From an archaeon (GTDB taxonomy: Archaea > Nanobdellota > Nanobdellia > Pacearchaeales > GW2011-AR1), in NCBI GenBank assembly GCA_030605415.1, contig JAUWIJ010000004.1, forward strand, positions 18,943 to 82,942: a stretch of 64,000 nt of DNA. Reading direction: 5' to 3'. Below, in pieces: positions 15,967-23,744 of the stretch. The translations under genes and the position numbers were made by a program. The notes below the pieces were generated by a model that did no database searches, was not told the origin of the DNA, and saw nothing but the letters and a program-made list of their open reading frames with translations. Every line of letters starts with the position of its first letter. Within the stretch, counting starts at the first letter, position 1.

Positions 15967-16299
15967 TCATCCCAATATCTCTTTTTTTCCCTTAGCTCCT
16001 AATCCTGCCCAAACACCAATAAAAAATAATATCGTTCCAATACTCATGGCAATCCAGGCGTAATCAACTCCCAATCTAAGGAAATGAATTTGAGCACATT
16101 TTTCTTGACTATTAAATGCGATTTGTGCAACTGAACCAATCTCCAGTGTATGTCCCATAACCTCAATTTTGGCATTACAAATATTGTCTGCCATTCTAAT
16201 GTCTTGCGCATTGGGCATAATAATTATACTAAAAGATATTCCAAGCATAAACAAAATAAATCCTGTAGCCCTAAACATTATTCTTTGGTGTTTATTCAT
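15967..16299 (-). CDS. Two-helix membrane protein, passenger gene inside the tRNA-Glu repeat array
   Basis: The 110-aa protein has membrane helices at about 8-27 and 75-97 with a Cys-containing external loop between them, and a Lys-rich end. No family was recognised. ATG 16299 is chosen because a TATA-like ACATTTTTAAGG lies about 25 bases before it; an in-frame TTG at 16314 is possible. tRNA-Glu-derived repeats lie on both sides (15781-15930 and 16339-16505), so the gene appears to be captured within the array. Confidence 0.6.
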   Translation of the reverse strand: MNKHQRIMFRATGFILFMLGISFSIIIMPNAQDIRMADNICNAKIEVMGHTLEIGSVAQIAFNSQEKCAQIHFLRLGVDYAWIAMSIGTILFFIGVWAGLGAKGKKEILG

Positions 16300-16334
16300 A
16301 AGATATTCATACAATCAATCCTTAAAAATGTTTA

Positions 16335-16586
16335 GAAACGCTCCGTCCTCGGCTGTGCATGCAATTCTCCGAATTCCAATTTGAACTGTTTCAAATCCCT
16401 ACGCTCCGTCCTCGGCTGTGCATGCAATTCTCCGAATTCCAATTTGAACTGTTCAAATCCAGGAAAGTATAGGTCATTCTTTGAATGACCTGTACGCTCC
16501 GTCCGAATAGACAGACAAAGTGTCTAATTTTTAGTGTGTAACTTTGACACAAAATTACACCCCGCAAATCAGACAAAATGTCCTTA
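16335..16586. repeat. Array of tRNA-Glu 3'-end-derived repeats, right part
   Basis: Copies of CGCTCCGTCC start at 16339, 16402 and 16495, with the native tRNA end at 16587. The first two units are 63 bp and nearly identical. Each carries GTTCAAATCCC, the T-arm in reverse orientation to the tRNA end. A hairpin AGGTCATTC/GAATGACCT lies at 16471-16491. No gene is seen. Confidence 0.8.
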
Positions 16587-16749
16587 CGCTCCGTCCGGGA
16601 TTTGAACCCGGGTCACCACCGTTCTCCAAATGAATCTCAGGAGAGATTTAAGCAGTTACCCAAGAGGGTATGAAGTTTATCATCTCATCGACTAAAACTT
16701 CCCACTTAATATGAGAGGGTGGGATCCTTGGCCACTAGACTAACGGAGC
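16587..16749 (-). tRNA. tRNA-Glu (CUC anticodon) with an intron of about 90 bases
   Basis: On the minus strand, exon 1 is about 38 bases. It has acceptor GCUCCGU, D-stem GUCU/GGAU, anticodon stem CCACC and loop CUCUCA with anticodon CUC. Exon 2 is about 35 bases: GGUGG, variable UGAC, T-stem CCGGG/CCCGG with loop UUCAAAU, acceptor ACGGAGC and discriminator G. The intron follows position 37, the usual archaeal site. The exact splice ends were not proved from the bulge-helix-bulge. Confidence 0.88.
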
Positions 16750-16938
16750 ATAATAGAAAAGAAACAATGCGACTTTTAAAACTTACGCCGTCATTGAAAG
16801 TGAGAGGGTGAGCAATTTGGTATTTGTGGGAACGGGGATAGTTCCAAGAGCGAAGCGGTCTGAGTTCTGAGTCGGCGTGCCCCAACCTATTTTTTTCTTA
16901 TATCTGTGAGGGTATCTAAGTTCTGGGAGCAAAGCGAC
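16750..16938. repeat. Intergenic repeat with one inverted copy of the dispersed repeat
   Basis: Bases 16878-16914 match the dispersed repeat in reverse orientation (TGCCCCAACCTATTT to TGTGAGGGTA). TCTAAGTTCTGGGAG follows, as at 14719-14740. The rest is low-complexity sequence with GAGCGAAGCGG. No gene is seen. Confidence 0.7.
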
Positions 16939-18009
16939 CTAAATTTCCCATTTCCCATTTTCCTGAACAACTTTTCCGTCTAATATGATTTTTGCCTTTC
17001 GCATGTCTTTGACGATATCCCAGTGGATTATGGAATCGTTTCCGCCGCCGTTGTCTTTGTAAGCTGCGCCCAGAGCGAGGTGAATTGTTCCGTCCATTTT
17101 TTCATCGAACAAAAGATTTTTTGTAAACTTAGTTATTTTTGGATTTAGTCCGATTCCAAACTCTCCGACGTAGGATGCGTTTTCGTCGGCGTTCAGCATT
17201 TCTTTCAAGAAGTCTTCGTTTTTTGATGCGGTTGATTCAATCACTTTTCCGTTTTTAAATTTCAAGAAAATATCAGTAACTTCTTTCGCGGATTCTATTG
17301 CGGGATAGTCGAATTTTATCCAGCCGTTTAAGGATTCTCTGACGGGTGCCATAAATATTTCTCCCATTGGAATGTTATCACCATCTAAATCGGACTTCGC
17401 CAACTTGCCGTGAATGTTAAATTTCAAATCAATTCCTTTTCCGATTAGATACACTGATTTACCTTTTTGAAATTTTTTTAAGATTTTGTTTATTCTTTTT
17501 CCTATTTTGTTCCAGTCTTGAAGGCAGGCGCCGTAGACGAAATTTTCGTAATCGGTTAAACTCATTTCTGCTTCCTGAGCCAGAGCTTGGCACGGGAATG
17601 CTACGGAACTTCGTTGAATATCTGGTCTGCCTTCGCAGATATAGGTTGTTATTGGTCTTGTAATTTTTTGTCTTGCCGTGATTTTTTTTGGGTCGCAATC
17701 CGAGAGTTCTCGCGTATTTGACGTTGTGCTTATGCCAATGTATTTTTGAGCTTTTTGGACTTGGTAATTAAAGGTGTCGGGGAATTTTTCTATTTGGTGT
17801 TTTTTTGCGTGTTTGAAAAAGAACGAAGAAATTTCTGGAAGACCCACTCGTAAATCAGGATGCGCGCCACGAAGAATAACTTCTTTGTAAAGTGCAATCA
17901 AAAATTCTTGAGCTTCGATTCCGCCTGACAAAATTACATTTTCATTTGGCTTGACTTTTAGAGCATAATCAACTACTAATTTTGCTAATTGCCTTGTTCT
18001 AATATCCAT
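16939..18009 (-). CDS. M29-family aminopeptidase (AmpS/PepS-like)
   Basis: This 356-aa cytoplasmic metallopeptidase of family M29 would release N-terminal residues from peptides. The fold is recognisable from LVVDYALKVKPNENVILSGG at the start, the substrate-side IGISTTSNTREL region, DLDGDNIPMGEIFMAP and VGEFGIGLNPKITKF. It also has the C-terminal metal region GGGNDSIIHWDIVKDMR with its conserved His and Asp. It is slightly shorter than the roughly 370-410 aa of bacterial members. It is transcribed away from the DUF1003 gene. Confidence 0.92.
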   Translation of the reverse strand: MDIRTRQLAKLVVDYALKVKPNENVILSGGIEAQEFLIALYKEVILRGAHPDLRVGLPEISSFFFKHAKKHQIEKFPDTFNYQVQKAQKYIGISTTSNTRELSDCDPKKITARQKITRPITTYICEGRPDIQRSSVAFPCQALAQEAEMSLTDYENFVYGACLQDWNKIGKRINKILKKFQKGKSVYLIGKGIDLKFNIHGKLAKSDLDGDNIPMGEIFMAPVRESLNGWIKFDYPAIESAKEVTDIFLKFKNGKVIESTASKNEDFLKEMLNADENASYVGEFGIGLNPKITKFTKNLLFDEKMDGTIHLALGAAYKDNGGGNDSIIHWDIVKDMRKAKIILDGKVVQENGKWEI

Positions 18010-18139
18010 CTTAATTTGCCAGAAACAGTCCGGTGGCCGATCACCTTATATGAGATAAAAAATCAGGTTTAAAAATATATGTGGGATTGTTTGACGGTGT
18101 AGTCGCTAATTATATAAAGGGTTTTTGTGTTAATAAACT

Positions 18140-18532
18140 ATGAAGAAGAATAGTGTTAAAAAGAAGGGGTCTGCTTGTCGGTTTGTTCGTGAGGATTCGA
18201 CATTCGGTCAAAGGTCCGCTGATAATTTGTCGAAATGGGCTGGGAGTTGGATTTTTATTATTTCGTTCTTGTTTTTTCTGGCACTTTGGATAGTTGTGAA
18301 TATTTATGCCTGGGTTAATACATGGGACCCTTATCCGTTTATTCTTTTGAATTTGGCATTGTCGTGTTTGGCGGCTTTGCAAGCTCCTGTCATTTTGATG
18401 AGTCAGAACAGACAAATGCAAAAAGATAGGATGAAGGTGGAATATGATTATAAGGTTAACAGAAAAGCAGAGAGAGGAGTAGAAGAAGTTTTAAAAAGGA
18501 TTGGGAAGATTGAGAGGAAAATGAAGAAATAA
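18140..18532 (+). CDS. DUF1003-family membrane protein
   Basis: The 130-aa protein has the DUF1003 signature. A soluble start is followed by WAGSWIFIISFLFFLALWI, the conserved WDPYPFILLNLALSCLAALQAP hairpin, and MSQNRQ before a charged tail. Two membrane helices (about 43-62 and 73-93) are visible. The function of DUF1003 is unknown. The stop is followed at once by a duplicated alaS end on the opposite strand. GGGTTTTTGTG lies upstream, with a TATATAAAGG box about 25 bases before the ATG. Confidence 0.88.
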   Translation: MKKNSVKKKGSACRFVREDSTFGQRSADNLSKWAGSWIFIISFLFFLALWIVVNIYAWVNTWDPYPFILLNLALSCLAALQAPVILMSQNRQMQKDRMKVEYDYKVNRKAERGVEEVLKRIGKIERKMKK

Positions 18533-18533
18533 C

Positions 18534-18646
18534 TACTCTAAAATTCCTTTAATTCTTCCTTGTTCACAATTTGCATTTCGGAAAAATAAAAAGGCAAATA
18601 AATCTTTTCCTCGAAGCGAATTGTTCAACCCCAGCGCTGGCGTCAG
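18534..18646. repeat. Duplicated alaS 3' end plus a 61-bp mobile-looking element
   Basis: Bases 18534-18560 repeat the alaS C-terminal codons (RIKGILE-stop on the minus strand). Between this copy and the real end lies 18566-18626, a 61-bp sequence almost identical to 43403-43463 beside tRNA-Ser. Its termini ACAATTTGC and GCGAATTGT form an imperfect inverted repeat. CTGACGCCAG just outside alaS is the exact reverse complement of CTGGCGTCAG inside it. Confidence 0.8.
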
Positions 18647-20416
18647 TTACTCTAAAATTCCCTTAATTCGTCTGACGCCAGCCGAACTTGATTGTTCTTT
18701 TTTGATTTTGAAAGTTCCGAGTTCAGAAGTATTTTGAACATGAGGGCCCGCACATATTTCTTTTGAGAACTTGCCGATTGAATAAACTTTTACTTTCTCG
18801 CCGTATTTGGAATCGAAGACGCCCTGAGCACCTGTGGATTTTGCTTCGTCTAGTGTCATCTCTTTCATCGTTATCGGAATGTTCTCCTGAATTTTTTTAT
18901 TGACTAAATTCTCAATCTTTCGCTTTTCTTCATCAGTTAATTTTCTGTCAAAGTTAAAATCAAATCGCAATCTTTCGGGCGTGATGTTTGAACCTTTCTG
19001 AAAAATATTTTCGTCTTCGAGAACTTCTCTTAGCGCCTGATTTAATATGTGACAGGCGGTGTGTAGTTTTTTTGTTGCATCCGAATTGTCCGCCAATCCT
19101 GATTTAAATTTTCCTGCGGAAGCAGTCCTTGAAAGTTTCTGATGTTTGGTTAATTCTTTTTGAAAACCTTCTTCGTCTATTTTTAATTTTCTTTCTTTTG
19201 CTAACTCTCGTGTCATTTCAATCGGGAATCCGTATGATTGGTAAAGTAGGAAGGCGTTTTTAGACGAGATGCCTGTTGCAGTTTGTATTAGTTTTTCGAA
19301 AACTCTTAATCCTTGTTCTAATGTTTTTAAAAAGTTTTTTTCTTCTTTTGCCAGTTCCAAATTTATTTTTTTTGCGTTGAGATTATAATCTTCATATATT
19401 GAATATATCGTGTCGGCGACTTTTGTTGTGAAATTCTCAATTCCTATGATTCTGCCGAAACGGATTGTTCTCCGAATTAATCTCCGCAAAACATAACCCT
19501 GTTCTGAGTTTCCCGGGACTACCCCGCCGTTCATAATAAATATTACTGCCTTCAAATGGTCTGCTATAATTCTCATTGCTTTTGTAATTTCTTCGCTTTC
19601 ATCGTATTTGTGTTTGGATAATAATTCGATTTTTTCTATAATTGGTTTCCACATTTCTGCAAGATAGTTGTCTTCGAGTCCGTTTAGTATTGCAACTGTT
19701 CGCTCAACACCCATTCCGGTATCTATGTTTTTTTGTTTTGCTTCGTTGTAGTTTCCGTCTTTATCTTTTACATATTCCATTAAAACATCGTTCCAAATTT
19801 CCACCCAATTGTCATCTTCGGGATTAAATTCTTTTGGGGCTGGAACATCATTTAATTTCCAATAAAACATTTCTGTGCTTGTTCCGCAAGGTCCTGTTTT
19901 GCCTGCTGGTCCCCACCAGTTGTCGTCACTTGTAGCAACGCCTCCTGATATAAATGCAATTCTTTCTTTTGGTATTTCTAACGATTTCCAAATTTCTGCC
20001 GCTTCGCTATCTTTTGGTATTTGTGGGAAATCTTTATCTCCTCCAAAAACTGTTACAGCCAATCTTTCTTTTGGCAACTTCAAAACTTTTGTTAAAAACC
20101 CAAATGACATTTCAATTGCTTCTTTTTTAAAGTAGTCTCCGACTGACCAGTTGCCGAGCATTTCAAAGAATGTGTGGTGTGTTGTGTCGCCGACTTCTTC
20201 AATGTCGCCCGTCCTGATGCATTGCTGAACATTGACTAATCTTTTTCCCTGAGGGTGTTTTTCTCCAAGTAAAAAAGGGACTAATGGATGCATACCTGCG
20301 GTTGTAAATAAAACTGTCGGGTCATTTTCCGGAACCAGTGGCGAGTTTCTAATTTCAAAATGTTTTTTCAACTTGAAAAATTTAATATATTTTTTAATTA
20401 GTTCTTTTCTGTCCAT
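18647..20416 (-). CDS. alaS: Alanyl-tRNA synthetase, short form lacking C-Ala
   Basis: This class II synthetase charges tRNA-Ala. The catalytic core is clear: FTTAGMHPLVPFLLG, the QQCIRTGDIEEVGDT motif, FFEMLGNWSVGDYFK and the GMGVERTVAIL motif 3. The editing domain has zinc-site residues in LHTACHILNQ and EICAGPHV. At 589 aa it stops after the editing domain and lacks the coiled coil and C-Ala domain of the 870-900 aa enzymes. A similar short form occurs in reduced-genome CPR and DPANN organisms. The C-terminal codons are duplicated downstream at 18534-18560. Confidence 0.95.
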   Translation of the reverse strand: MDRKELIKKYIKFFKLKKHFEIRNSPLVPENDPTVLFTTAGMHPLVPFLLGEKHPQGKRLVNVQQCIRTGDIEEVGDTTHHTFFEMLGNWSVGDYFKKEAIEMSFGFLTKVLKLPKERLAVTVFGGDKDFPQIPKDSEAAEIWKSLEIPKERIAFISGGVATSDDNWWGPAGKTGPCGTSTEMFYWKLNDVPAPKEFNPEDDNWVEIWNDVLMEYVKDKDGNYNEAKQKNIDTGMGVERTVAILNGLEDNYLAEMWKPIIEKIELLSKHKYDESEEITKAMRIIADHLKAVIFIMNGGVVPGNSEQGYVLRRLIRRTIRFGRIIGIENFTTKVADTIYSIYEDYNLNAKKINLELAKEEKNFLKTLEQGLRVFEKLIQTATGISSKNAFLLYQSYGFPIEMTRELAKERKLKIDEEGFQKELTKHQKLSRTASAGKFKSGLADNSDATKKLHTACHILNQALREVLEDENIFQKGSNITPERLRFDFNFDRKLTDEEKRKIENLVNKKIQENIPITMKEMTLDEAKSTGAQGVFDSKYGEKVKVYSIGKFSKEICAGPHVQNTSELGTFKIKKEQSSSAGVRRIKGILE

Positions 20417-20522
20417 TGTAGAATCAGAGGAATGGGGTTTTTAAGATTTGTTAAAAACTGAGTTTTTATTTAGCGGGTGATTTAGTGAGTTAAGATTTTT
20501 ACCCAGTAGGTGATTTGGTAAT

Positions 20523-20876
20523 CTAAGAATTCAATTCCCTAAGTTTTACCTGAATTAATTTGAGTTCTTCTTCAATATCATTGTATTTTGAAAAATCTCT
20601 TTTGATTGTTGTGTCTTTAATATTTTCTCTTTGAATGTTTTGTGGAACTATCGGTGTTGGCATTTTGTTTTGAATCAAATTGATATTATAGATGACTGAT
20701 ATAAATAGTTTATGTAACCTTTTTTTGAGGTCTTGTTTTTGTCTGGACAGAACTTTTAGGGCGTAGAGTTTTTTTAGAACTGCAAGAAGGTCGGCTTGAC
20801 CCATTAAAATATTTGATTTGTTTGTCCGATAAATCTTTGGGGAAATTGAAACATAGAGTGCTTCTTCTGTGTCCAT
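20523..20876 (-). CDS. Small helical protein paired with the next gene, unknown function
   Basis: The 117-aa soluble protein is rich in Lys, Leu and Gln, with predicted helices at about 25-65 and 95-117. No family was recognised. It starts two bases after the stop of the 197-aa coiled-coil gene upstream, so the two form an operon and may interact. The frame at 20710-20904 on the same strand overlaps it and was rejected as a shadow. Confidence 0.6.
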   Translation of the reverse strand: MDTEEALYVSISPKIYRTNKSNILMGQADLLAVLKKLYALKVLSRQKQDLKKRLHKLFISVIYNINLIQNKMPTPIVPQNIQRENIKDTTIKRDFSKYNDIEEELKLIQVKLRELNS

Positions 20877-20878
20877 AG

Positions 20879-21472
20879 TTAAATCTGGTTAAAAATATTC
20901 GCATCGACTTCGGTTAATCGAGATTTGATTCTTTCGATATCTTCAGTCCAACCTTTTAGTTCGGTTTCTTCGTGTGACTTTACATCTTCTATTTTTTTAA
21001 GAACAGATTCTATTTCCATCACTCTATTTTTAATTTGTTCAAGATTTTTTTGTGCTGTTTGAAATTTGTCTATTCTAACAAAAATGGGTTCAGTTTGTTT
21101 TGATGTTTGTGTTTCTGCTATAGGTGTTGTTGGTTCTGGTGTTTTTTTTGAAGCTTCTGTAATTGAGGGTATTGGTGGTAAGTCTGGTATTGAATTTTCT
21201 GCAGAAGGTTTCGGAGGAGTTGTCAGTTCCTCTTCTGGTTCTTCTGTGACATGGAGACCTTCTGGAGCTGCCATGTGTATCTCTTTTTCCTCAGGAGATG
21301 GTATATCAGTTACAGCCGATTTTACCATTTCTTGATTAATATCAGTGTTTTTAGAATTTATAGGGAATGAGGGCAACTCTGGTAAATCCTTTTTTTCTGG
21401 ATTTGGAAGTTCCGGTAATGTTGGTGCCGTCGGAATTGTCGGCACTTCTTCTTTTTTACTAAACAGTCCCAT
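20879..21472 (-). CDS. Pro-rich linker and coiled-coil protein, unknown function
   Basis: The 197-aa protein begins MGLFSKKEE. A long Pro/Glu/Ser/Thr-rich disordered region follows (about 8-120), then a coiled coil (about 125-195). No signal peptide or membrane helix is seen. Proteins with this start and layout are common in DPANN genomes, but I know of no assigned role. The disordered arm plus coiled coil suggests a scaffold or tether. The operon partner is 20523-20876. Confidence 0.7.
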   Translation of the reverse strand: MGLFSKKEEVPTIPTAPTLPELPNPEKKDLPELPSFPINSKNTDINQEMVKSAVTDIPSPEEKEIHMAAPEGLHVTEEPEEELTTPPKPSAENSIPDLPPIPSITEASKKTPEPTTPIAETQTSKQTEPIFVRIDKFQTAQKNLEQIKNRVMEIESVLKKIEDVKSHEETELKGWTEDIERIKSRLTEVDANIFNQI

Positions 21473-21623
21473 GGTATGATTTAGATAATTTCTTTTTTAT
21501 AGGTTTACAGTAATTTTGTAATGACGACAAGTTATTAATGCGAAGAGGTGATTATAAAAAGTGAGAAATTTTTTATAAAATAATTGTGGAAAGGTATTTA
21601 AAAGGAAATTAATTTCATTCAGT

Positions 21624-22433
21624 ATGCGGATTAAACTTTTACACAATCTTGTTGAGGAAATGGCCGGTGAAAATACTGGACGGATTGTTGATATTTTATT
21701 TGGAAAGAGAGATGTTAATGAATTTTTAATTGCTAAGAAAATGGAGCTGACAATTAATCAGGTTCGAAATATTTTGTATAAATTGTCGGCGGAAGGACTG
21801 GTTGCGTTTATTAGGAAAAAAGATAAGCGAAAAGGTTGGTATATTTATTATTGGACGCTGAAAACAGAAAAATGCATGGTGAAATTGGAGTTGTCGTTGG
21901 TTGGCAAAATTGATGAATTGAATCATGTTTTGAGAGATAGAGAGACAAAGAGGTTTTATATTTGTAAGCCGTGTGGGATTGAAGTTGGCGAGGAGAAAGC
22001 GTTGGATCATGGGTTTAGTTGCGAGGAGTGTGCGGAAGTTTACGAGTTGTCTGATAATAGCGGACCAATTAGAGATACGAAGGCTAAGATTACTCGGACG
22101 AAGAAGAATTTGGCTTTAATCCAGGATGAACTTAAGACTATTAGGGAGAAGAAGGCAAAGAAAAGGGCGAGGGCTAATAAAAAAATAGAAAAGCAAGAGA
22201 ATGAAAGAAAGGCGTTAATGAAAGTAGCTAGGGCGGCGGCTCGGAAAAAAGTTGCAGAAGCTAAAAAGAAAATTGTGAAGGGAAAGATTCCGGCAAAGAA
22301 AAAAGTTGCAGTTAAAAAGAAGGCAGTTAAGAAAATTGTGAAGAAAACGAAAAAAATTGTGAAGAAAGTAGCGAAAAAGAAAACAGTAACTTTTGTTAAG
22401 AAATTAAAAAAGAAGCTTTCTGGAAGAGGATGA
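21624..22433 (+). CDS. tfe: Transcription initiation factor E (TFE alpha) with Lys-rich tail
   Basis: This is the archaeal counterpart of TFIIE alpha, which helps RNA polymerase open promoters. A winged helix (about 1-80; NEFLIAKKMELTINQVRNIL) is followed by a linker and a zinc ribbon with CKPCG and CEECAE (about 118-137). A basic extension of about 110 residues made of AKKK/VKK repeats follows. The tail is absent from standard TFE (about 160-180 aa) and resembles histone-like tails, so it may bind DNA or RNA. GGTATTTAAAAGG lies about 27 bases upstream of the ATG. Confidence 0.93.
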   Translation: MRIKLLHNLVEEMAGENTGRIVDILFGKRDVNEFLIAKKMELTINQVRNILYKLSAEGLVAFIRKKDKRKGWYIYYWTLKTEKCMVKLELSLVGKIDELNHVLRDRETKRFYICKPCGIEVGEEKALDHGFSCEECAEVYELSDNSGPIRDTKAKITRTKKNLALIQDELKTIREKKAKKRARANKKIEKQENERKALMKVARAAARKKVAEAKKKIVKGKIPAKKKVAVKKKAVKKIVKKTKKIVKKVAKKKTVTFVKKLKKKLSGRG

Positions 22434-22458
22434 TAGTTTTGTTTGAGGTTTTGTTATA

Positions 22459-23169
22459 ATGGGAATTTGGTTTGAGAATAAATTTAATGGGAATAATGGT
22501 GTGGTGAGAAGAGTTTCTCGCAGAAATATTCTTCCCAAATTAAATTTTTCTTATACGAGTATAATAATTTTTGTTAATGTGGTTGCGTTTATTGCGTTTA
22601 TAATTTTAATGAATCTTGTGGGCGAAATGAGGATGATTTCGTGGGTTGCTTTAATGCCGTCAACGATTGTTGCTGGGCAGGCTCTTTGGACTTTTGTTAC
22701 GAGTATATTTATGCATGCCGGGTTTGCTCATCTTTTTGTAAATATGATTTCTTTAATGTTTATCGGAAATTTTGTTGAAAAATTAATTGGGAAAAAGAGA
22801 TTTGTGAGTTTATATTTTGCGGGAGGGCTTTTTGCTGGTTTGTTTTTTGTTTTGATTGCGATGGCAACGGGAACTGATTTGAATGTTTATGCCGTTGGTG
22901 CGAGTGGTGCGATTTTTGCTCTTGGTGGTTTATTGGCGATTCTTACTCCGCGATTACCTGTTTTGGTTTTTTTTATAATTCCAATGCCGATGTGGGCTGC
23001 GATGGGATTTTTGATGTTTGGAATTTGGGCGCTTTCGGCGGGCTTTGGTTTACCGATTGGAAACATGGCGCATCTTGGCGGGTTGATTGTTGGACTTGGA
23101 TATGGATTTTTCTTGAGGAGAAAATATCCAAGAAAAACTAAAATGATTAGTAAATATTTTGCGCGATGA
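22459..23169 (+). CDS. Rhomboid-family intramembrane serine protease
   Basis: The protein has six membrane helices and the rhomboid signatures HAGFAHLFVNM, the catalytic Ser in GASGAIFALGG (about 155-165) and the catalytic His in MAHLGGLIVG (about 209-218). It would cleave single-pass membrane proteins within the bilayer. At 236 aa it has the typical length. It overlaps the next gene by ATGA and follows tfe closely, so these three may be co-transcribed. Confidence 0.93.
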   Translation: MGIWFENKFNGNNGVVRRVSRRNILPKLNFSYTSIIIFVNVVAFIAFIILMNLVGEMRMISWVALMPSTIVAGQALWTFVTSIFMHAGFAHLFVNMISLMFIGNFVEKLIGKKRFVSLYFAGGLFAGLFFVLIAMATGTDLNVYAVGASGAIFALGGLLAILTPRLPVLVFFIIPMPMWAAMGFLMFGIWALSAGFGLPIGNMAHLGGLIVGLGYGFFLRRKYPRKTKMISKYFAR

Positions 23170-23744
23170 GTCAAAACTTTTTTTCTAAAAACTATTCATT
23201 ATGTTGGAAATTTTTAAATGAGAATCGATGGTATTTTGTTTTTGCGACGGGAATTTTTGCTCTGATGTTTTTAGTAGGATTTATTTTTCCCATTTTTTTT
23301 AGGGAAGAAATTTTTAATTTTATCGCGGAAATGATAGAGATGATTGAGGGGAAAAGTGTCATTGAATTAATTGGATTTATTTTTTTAAATAATGTAAAGG
23401 CGAGTTTTATGGCGGTTATTTTGGGAATTACGTTTGGGATTTTTCCGTTGATGATGGCTGTTGTGAATGGATATTTGATTGGGTTTGTTGCGAGGGAGGC
23501 GGTTGTGCAAGAAGGATTGTGGGTAATGTGGCAATTATTTCCTCATGGGATTTTTGAGTTGCCCGCTATTATTTTCTCGATTGGAATTGGAATGAGAATT
23601 GGCGTAGGTATGTTTGGGAAGGATATTAAAAGAAAATTGAAATATAATTTTAGGGAAGGTTTGAGATTTTTTATTTTTGTTGTTTTTCCGTTATTGTTAG
23701 TTGCCGGGATTGTTGAGGGTATTTTGATTGGGATGATGGGTTAG
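23166..23744 (+). CDS. SpoIIM-family (DUF95) membrane protein
   Basis: The 192-aa protein has about five membrane helices. The SpoIIM core includes FLNNVKASFMAVILGITFGIFP, a conserved NGYLIGFVA segment and LFPHGIFELPAIIFSIGIG. In Bacillus SpoIIM is part of the septal DMP complex; in archaea and most bacteria the role is unknown. It is translationally coupled to the rhomboid gene and meets nre head-on with a 4-bp overlap. Confidence 0.92.
   Translation: MSQNFFSKNYSLCWKFLNENRWYFVFATGIFALMFLVGFIFPIFFREEIFNFIAEMIEMIEGKSVIELIGFIFLNNVKASFMAVILGITFGIFPLMMAVVNGYLIGFVAREAVVQEGLWVMWQLFPHGIFELPAIIFSIGIGMRIGVGMFGKDIKRKLKYNFREGLRFFIFVVFPLLLVAGIVEGILIGMMG

Noticed and set aside
15674..15970. Minus-strand open frame over the left tRNA-Glu repeats
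   Set aside because: Its sequence is translated repeat units, and its C-terminus is antisense to the Fic gene. The frame at 16391-16576 was rejected likewise.
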